From NCBI GenBank assembly GCA_017618625.1, contig JAFZTV010000020.1:1-64000 (forward strand): 64,000 bases of DNA, written 5' to 3'. Below are positions 59,266-64,000 of this stretch, piece by piece. Within the stretch, counting starts at the first letter, position 1; every line of letters starts with the position of its first letter. Source of the stretch: Bacteroidales bacterium. GTDB taxonomy: Bacteria; Bacteroidota; Bacteroidia; Bacteroidales; P3. A program made the translations under genes and the position numbers. Below the pieces are notes generated by a model. That model worked only from the letters and a program-made list of their open reading frames with translations, was not told the DNA's origin and searched no databases.

Positions 59266-61613
59266 ATCTGGTCAAGTTCCAGTCGCGTCCACCCGTCAAT
59301 GCTGTCGTCATTCTCAATAATTCCACCGGGGTAGTACCAGTTCTCGCCTTTCTGCACCAGCACACCGCCCACAAAGCGTATGTTCTTCTCTTTGTACGCT
59401 TCGTTGTGCTTTTGCACATAATCCCACAGGGCATTGTTCTTTTCAGGAGTGTCTTCGTCACTTCCAGGTGTCTTGGTGTCGAACAGGCAGATGGAGCCGT
59501 TCTTCAGCCGTATGATGAAATCGACATAGAAGCAGCGGCGTCTCGCACCGCTATCGGTATAAGGGATAGCAAAATGCTGCTTGCCTTCGTCGCCGTTTTT
59601 GTACCACCAGTCGACCAGCTCCGTCTGCCGGTCAATCCAACGAGCAAAGTCGCGTTCAGGTTTCGATGCGTCGTGCTGCTCGAAGTAGGGCCGCAATGCG
59701 TGGTTAAAAATGTCGTCTATCGGTACGACCACTCCAGAGTTATAAATCCTGGTGGCGGGTATCTCATAGCGCTCCACACTATAGTCGCGCACAACGTTGG
59801 GTTTCGCCTTCAAGGTGTTGCCATAGCGCGAAAGAGCGCTATTGATTAATTCTTCCACAAAGGCACGGTTTCCGCTGTAGAGCAACACCTTGATGGCTTC
59901 CGTCTCAAAGTAGTCGAAATAGGTTTCCATCATGTCAAGCAACGCTCCACGCAGCACTGGAGTGCTGTCGTATCGGGCGTAGCTTCCCACATGGTTACGG
60001 CAGAAAAGCGTGAACAGCGAATCCAGCTCCGAGGAGTTCCTCGCTATTTTGGCTTTCTTCACCACCACCACTTCGCCGTCCGCTCCAGTCAGCTGGGTAT
60101 CTTGTGGTATCTCGATGAAGATACGCGTCACATCGAAATGCAGCCCTCCCTTGCGGGCTTTCTCGCGGTTCTGCGCCCGCTCACCGTCGAGGAGGCTCGA
60201 TTGCTGCTGCTCCTCCAGTTCGCCGTCCAGTACCATCGGGTCGAACAGCTGCGTCTGGTGCAGTTTCAGTTTTTCCTCCAGCACCGAGCAGAGCTCGCGT
60301 TTGAAGCCGCTTCCCAGTCGGTTGCGCTGCTCGCGCCTGTCCATATAGACGCTGCGCAGTTCTATGTTGTGCAACCCTTCGCGCCTGTTGGCATAGACGG
60401 AGCTGATGTAGTTCATATCGTCGCCCACCACGCTGATGATGTCGGCCGAAAGGTTGGTATAGACATAGCCGTAGTTCAGCCGCTCGTCGTTGTAGAAGTG
60501 CTGTTGCGGCATGCGCAGTATGCGCCCCACTGTCTGTGTGGTGAAGGTCATGCTTTTCAACTCGCGGAAGATAAGCAGCACCGCCGCCCTCGGGCAATCC
60601 CACCCCAGGGCGATAGCTTGCTTAAAGAGCAGCACCCTGGTAGGGTCATCGTTGTGGACGATGTCGCCCAAGTTGGGGCTCTTCTCCTTGCTCAGCCACA
60701 CCGCCAATCCACCGTTATCTTCGCTGATGTCGATGCCGGGAGAGGAGAGGAATTGCTTCACCTCTTCGGCTATGGTGGTCTCCTCGCGGCTCATGCTCTC
60801 GCTGCTGTCATTGGGCAGCTGCACCAGCAGCAGGGGGTTGATGCCGTATTCTTTCAAAGCCTTCGCCAGCTCTTCGCGTTTTGCAAGTGCGCGTTTCAGC
60901 AACCTTTGGTTCACCGTCAGGTTGCTCTGCTCGCGGTCGCTTTTCACATCAGGATTCAGCTGCACGCCTTTCTTGATCATCTCCTCATCCACCACCTCCT
61001 GGCGTTGCACCACGACGGTGTCACATCCTCCGGTGATGGGGGTGGCGCTCACTCGCAGCTCTATGTCGGGGTTGATATTGGCAAGCACCTTCTCGCTCTT
61101 CACGGCGTTGCGGCCTCCGAACATGTGCTCCTCGTCGATAATCACCACCACGGGCACCTTGTTCTCTATCCTGGTGCGACGCAGCAGCTCGTAGAGGGTG
61201 CGGTTCTGCTCGTTGTCGCGTATCAGCACGGCGTTGTCCTTGTTGATGCTCTCCCAGTTGAGGAACAGCACCTCGCCATCGCGAAGTCCTTCCAGATGCT
61301 CACATTCGTCGAACATTACGGGTCGCAGGCTTCGCGTCTCACTGAAGAAGTTACGCATCGAGCGGTAGCTCTGCTGGTGCAGCTTGTTGGGTGCTATCCA
61401 TACCCACGCCACACGGGTATACTGGCATTCGCCACTCTGCTTCAGCTCACGCTGCAACTCGTCCATCATCGCACTCACCATCACCGTCTTGCCACTGCCT
61501 GTAGGAGCTTTGAATACAATCTTGTTTCTCCGTCCCCCGAAGTTCAGCAGCCGCACCACGCGCTCCTTCAGCTCGTGTACCGCCGTCCGTTGGTAGTTCT
61601 TTAGTTCTATCAT
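59262..61613 (-). CDS. Type III restriction Res-like helicase-nuclease
   Basis: The 783-residue protein has Walker A A-P-T-G-S-G-K-T near residue 36-43, D-E-E-H at 160-163, S-A-T-P-I and a motif VI V-G-R-I-L-R-M-P-Q, the SF2 core of type III Res. The C-terminal 100 residues carry V-D-F-I-I-R-L-K-N-G-S-I-C-L-F-D-T-K, a PD-(D/E)XK nuclease pattern. It is shorter than the usual 900-1000 residues. It overlaps both neighbouring genes by 4 bp. It would cut or translocate DNA with the Mod subunit, though in this operon it may serve the Dnd-like part as well. Confidence 0.87.
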   Translation of the reverse strand: MIELKNYQRTAVHELKERVVRLLNFGGRRNKIVFKAPTGSGKTVMVSAMMDELQRELKQSGECQYTRVAWVWIAPNKLHQQSYRSMRNFFSETRSLRPVMFDECEHLEGLRDGEVLFLNWESINKDNAVLIRDNEQNRTLYELLRRTRIENKVPVVVIIDEEHMFGGRNAVKSEKVLANINPDIELRVSATPITGGCDTVVVQRQEVVDEEMIKKGVQLNPDVKSDREQSNLTVNQRLLKRALAKREELAKALKEYGINPLLLVQLPNDSSESMSREETTIAEEVKQFLSSPGIDISEDNGGLAVWLSKEKSPNLGDIVHNDDPTRVLLFKQAIALGWDCPRAAVLLIFRELKSMTFTTQTVGRILRMPQQHFYNDERLNYGYVYTNLSADIISVVGDDMNYISSVYANRREGLHNIELRSVYMDRREQRNRLGSGFKRELCSVLEEKLKLHQTQLFDPMVLDGELEEQQQSSLLDGERAQNREKARKGGLHFDVTRIFIEIPQDTQLTGADGEVVVVKKAKIARNSSELDSLFTLFCRNHVGSYARYDSTPVLRGALLDMMETYFDYFETEAIKVLLYSGNRAFVEELINSALSRYGNTLKAKPNVVRDYSVERYEIPATRIYNSGVVVPIDDIFNHALRPYFEQHDASKPERDFARWIDRQTELVDWWYKNGDEGKQHFAIPYTDSGARRRCFYVDFIIRLKNGSICLFDTKTPGSDEDTPEKNNALWDYVQKHNEAYKEKNIRFVGGVLVQKGENWYYPGGIIENDDSIDGWTRLELDQI

Positions 61614-62650
61614 TGGTCATCCTCCTTTCCACTCTCAAGCAACCTTACATTGTTCTCTATCATGTTCCTCAACTCCTCTTCCGTCGGCATATAGGGCAGG
61701 TATTTGGCTGCAAACAGTTGCTGCGAACCATTCAGCACGGAGTATTTTACCACCGTTTCCTCCTTCTCTGCACATAGCAGGATGCCTATTGTCGGGTTGT
61801 CGCCCTCACCACGCTTCAGGTCGTCGAACATCCGCACATACATATCCATCTGCCCAATGTCGCGGTGGGAGAGTTTCTTCGCCTTGAGGTCAATGAGAAC
61901 GAAGCATTTGAGGATATAGTTATAGAACACCAGGTCAATATAGAAATGGCTCGTTTCTGTGCTGATTCGGTATTGGCGACCAACGAAAGAGAATCCTTTG
62001 CCCAGTTCGAGCAGGAACTGCTGCATATTGTCGGCCAATGCCTCTTCAACTTGGTTTTCTTTGTGGTTGGGATAAGGCGGCAGGCCCACAAACTCCAGCA
62101 CGTATGGGTCTTTTACAAACGATTTCACGTCAATGGGTCGCGTGTGCGCGTTGTCCGTCGCCTGCGGATGATTCTCTGTCGGAGCGGCAAGCATTCTTTG
62201 GTAGTACTGCGACTGTATGTTGCGTTCCAATGCCCTTACCGACCATTGCTCTTCTATCGCCTCTTTCAAATAGTAATGCCTGGCCTCTTCGTTCTCTACG
62301 CGCATTATCAGCCTGTTGTGACTCCAGCCCAATTGGCTACACAGTGTGTAGCCTTTTTCGTCATTGGCGTATGTCTTGTAGAACTGACGCATATTCTTCA
62401 GGTTGGCATACGAGAAGCCGTTGCCGAACTCCGGGGTGAGCTCTTTCGACAATCGTTTCAGGATATATGCTCCATAGTCGGCTCGGTCAGCCCCGTTCTG
62501 CTCTTCCACTACTATGCGTTGGCCAATCATCCAGTAGGTAGTGACCATAGCGGTGTTTATGGTTCGTGCTGTCGCCTGTCGTGCCTGTGTCAACAGGTTG
62601 CGCACTTCGCCCACCAGCGTTTCTATTGAATTGTTCTGTACCTTATTCAT
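61610..62650 (-). CDS. DUF1016/YhcG-type PD-(D/E)XK nuclease
   Basis: The 346-residue protein matches the DUF1016 family: an N-terminal helical domain with Y-W-x-I-G-x-x-I-V-x-E-E, L-S-K-E-L-T-P-E-F-G-x-G-F-S, then a C-terminal nuclease domain with Y-I-D-L-V-F-Y-N and L-I-D-L-K-A-K-K (catalytic Asp and Asp-x-Lys). Members are recurrent in restriction and defence islands, where they act as extra nucleases. It overlaps the Mod gene and the Res-like gene by 4 bp each. Confidence 0.9.
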   Translation of the reverse strand: MNKVQNNSIETLVGEVRNLLTQARQATARTINTAMVTTYWMIGQRIVVEEQNGADRADYGAYILKRLSKELTPEFGNGFSYANLKNMRQFYKTYANDEKGYTLCSQLGWSHNRLIMRVENEEARHYYLKEAIEEQWSVRALERNIQSQYYQRMLAAPTENHPQATDNAHTRPIDVKSFVKDPYVLEFVGLPPYPNHKENQVEEALADNMQQFLLELGKGFSFVGRQYRISTETSHFYIDLVFYNYILKCFVLIDLKAKKLSHRDIGQMDMYVRMFDDLKRGEGDNPTIGILLCAEKEETVVKYSVLNGSQQLFAAKYLPYMPTEEELRNMIENNVRLLESGKEDDQ

Positions 62651-64000
62651 TCCTCACCTCCTTTCTCCGTGGGTTCTTCATCCCGTCTTTGTGCCCTCTT
62701 CTTCGGCAGCACGTTCTTGTAGGCTTGGTAGATGGCTTCGGGCAATGCGCAGAGTTCCACTCGGTCAATAACGGGGGCGAAGTCGTCGTCCCAGGCGTAG
62801 GCTCCGGGCGAGAATACATATACCTTGATTTTCGCGCGTGCAGCTAATACATCGGTAGATGTATTAGCAGTTTCAATCCAATCGACAACATGGGGAATAA
62901 CCCTCTCGTCGTAGATGACCAGCATGCGCTTTTCGCCTTCGCCGAACATCCTTGCATAGCGGGGGGCGATGCCTTCTATTTTCAATTCGTTGTAGATATT
63001 CTCTTTGATGCAGAGCAAATCGGTGCTGGCGTTCACCAATGCCCGCATATTGCGGTTGGTGCGCTCGCGGGGCAGTAGCTGGGTGCGGTAGTAGTGCAGG
63101 TTGTTCTCCTTCAAGCCCTCCACGGCGACACCCTTGGGGGTAGTGTAGCCCTCAATCACACGCTTGTTGCGCTCGTAGGTCACCTCGCGGCAGATATTGT
63201 TCTCGTTGTTCGTCACCAGTATGCATTGCCGCTTTCCCCCGTCCTCCATGTTCAACTGCATCACCGCATGAAGCGTGGTGCCACTACCGGCAAAGAAGTC
63301 GAGGATGGTGGAATACGGATTGCTTGCAATTTCACCTATTCTTTTTACCAAGTCAACAGGCTTCGGCGTGTCAAAAGGGATTTCGCTATTGAAAATATCT
63401 TTTAATTCTTTTTTCGCCCCATCCGTATGATTTACTTCCGTATATGGCCAAAAGGATGTTACCATACGACCTTCAACATTTGTTAGGTATGTTTTACGAG
63501 CAATGCCACCCTTTCCATTTTTGGTGAAATAGTACTTCGGCCATTGTCCTCTGTGCAAAATTATCTCTGCATGTAATCTTGAATCCTCAAGACTGTCGGA
63601 GAGAATAATTCCTTTTACTCCTTTTCTCACTTTATTGGCAGTAATTCCGCATATTTTTGCACGGATTTCATCATCATTTAAGTCCTTGAGCTCATATTTG
63701 CACCATCCGTTCATTATTTCCAACAAATCATCTTGTTGATATCTCCAACATGCGCCATTATATGGATATAGCAACTCCCCTGTAAAAGGATGTTGTATCG
63801 CATAAACCATACCTTGGTGACTTATTGCACCAGGCGCGCACGGATTATCACTTCTCCATGGCGCTATATCATTGTCAGGATTCTTATACTTGGAATCCAT
63901 CTCTTCTGTTCTTGCAAGTCTATTTGGAGTCCAATTGGGCAGTTTGCTATAAGTAATCAGGTATTCAGTGGCGGCAGGTATACCTTGTGAGTTATTCTTT
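62647..64000 (-). CDS. Type III DNA methyltransferase (Mod), C-terminal part
   Basis: The frame is open to the window edge; the ATG at 63900 is internal, because the 33 codons before it continue the family pattern up to R-T-E-E-M-D-S-K-Y-K-N-P-D-N-D. The 451 visible residues contain the F-A-G-S-G-T-T AdoMet motif near the middle, typical of beta-class Mod, where the D-P-P-Y catalytic motif lies earlier, outside the window. It would mark DNA at adenine to protect the host. It leads the visible operon. Confidence 0.9.
   Translation of the reverse strand, partial: KNNSQGIPAATEYLITYSKLPNWTPNRLARTEEMDSKYKNPDNDIAPWRSDNPCAPGAISHQGMVYAIQHPFTGELLYPYNGACWRYQQDDLLEIMNGWCKYELKDLNDDEIRAKICGITANKVRKGVKGIILSDSLEDSRLHAEIILHRGQWPKYYFTKNGKGGIARKTYLTNVEGRMVTSFWPYTEVNHTDGAKKELKDIFNSEIPFDTPKPVDLVKRIGEIASNPYSTILDFFAGSGTTLHAVMQLNMEDGGKRQCILVTNNENNICREVTYERNKRVIEGYTTPKGVAVEGLKENNLHYYRTQLLPRERTNRNMRALVNASTDLLCIKENIYNELKIEGIAPRYARMFGEGEKRMLVIYDERVIPHVVDWIETANTSTDVLAARAKIKVYVFSPGAYAWDDDFAPVIDRVELCALPEAIYQAYKNVLPKKRAQRRDEEPTEKGGEE

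Noticed and set aside
59991..61604. Plus-strand open frame (537 codons) opposite the Res-like gene
   Set aside because: Helicase and nuclease motifs lie on the minus strand; the plus frame is rich in His, Gln and Leu and has no family pattern.
1..64000. tRNA, rRNA and insertion sequences
   Set aside because: No cloverleaf with a CCA-type end, rRNA segment, transposase or terminal inverted repeat was recognised by eye; a tRNAscan or Infernal run would settle this.

Overview
The window is a bacterial chromosome segment from a member of the Bacteroidales or a close relative, probably uncultured. Three things support this: a type IX secretion core (porP-gldK-gldL-gldM-gldN plus a second gldN) with a secreted esterase carrying a T9SS C-terminal sorting domain; repeated TAnnTTTG promoter boxes with few Shine-Dalgarno sequences; and Bacteroidetes-type forms of YidC, NQR, RlpA, S66 peptidases and lipoproteins. 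No rRNA, tRNA, transposase, integrase or CRISPR array was recognised.

Layout. 1-4725 (+): the C-terminus of a CobW-type GTPase, a CstA-like transporter and three exported proteins. 4730-11892 (-): a Cas4/RecB-like nuclease, a LOG-family hydrolase, a T9SS esterase, a lipoprotein, a zinc-ribbon protein, and the two halves of a split transketolase separated by two unrelated genes; the N-terminal half has a one-base frameshift. 12116-14752: a lipoprotein, an EamA transporter and an LD-carboxypeptidase. 15820-21652 (+): the complete sodium-pumping NADH:quinone reductase operon nqrABCDEF. 21673-25341: Ogt and a minus-strand group of flavodoxin, ferredoxin and Cys-rich proteins, then an S41 peptidase. 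25656-30328 (+): YidC, an NhaD antiporter and a membrane-anchored protein. 30385-34339: an SF1B helicase, lipoproteins and a second LD-carboxypeptidase. 34347-40293 (+): a heavy-metal RND efflux operon led by a small His-rich protein. 41324-43444 (+): an ECF sigma factor with a putative membrane regulator and two exported proteins. 43501-46237 (+): a deacetylase-like protein, a KdsC-like phosphatase and RlpA. 46472-54542 (+): the T9SS operon and a secreted EEP-family phosphatase or nuclease.

The most striking gene set is the minus-strand operon from 64000 down to 54864. A type III DNA methyltransferase (Mod), a DUF1016 PD-(D/E)XK nuclease, a short Res-like helicase-nuclease, a 93-residue protein, a DndD-like SMC ATPase, a DndE-HerA fusion and a protein resembling a sulfur-binding domain without its nuclease are translationally coupled by stop-start overlaps. 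I read this as a composite defence system joining type III restriction-modification parts to DNA-phosphorothioation (Dnd) parts. No dndA or dndC is visible.

A second theme is short-period repetitive DNA. Degenerate tandem arrays with periods of 7, 8, 9 and 11 bp recur through the window. Several 7-mer arrays are about 35 bp (five units) and lie inside coding sequence (three in nqrA) or over stop codons; an 8-mer family based on ATTGCGTT occurs at three loci; and three intergenic arrays keep an 11-bp period over 130-200 bp while their sequence drifts. All coordinates and repeat phases were read by eye.
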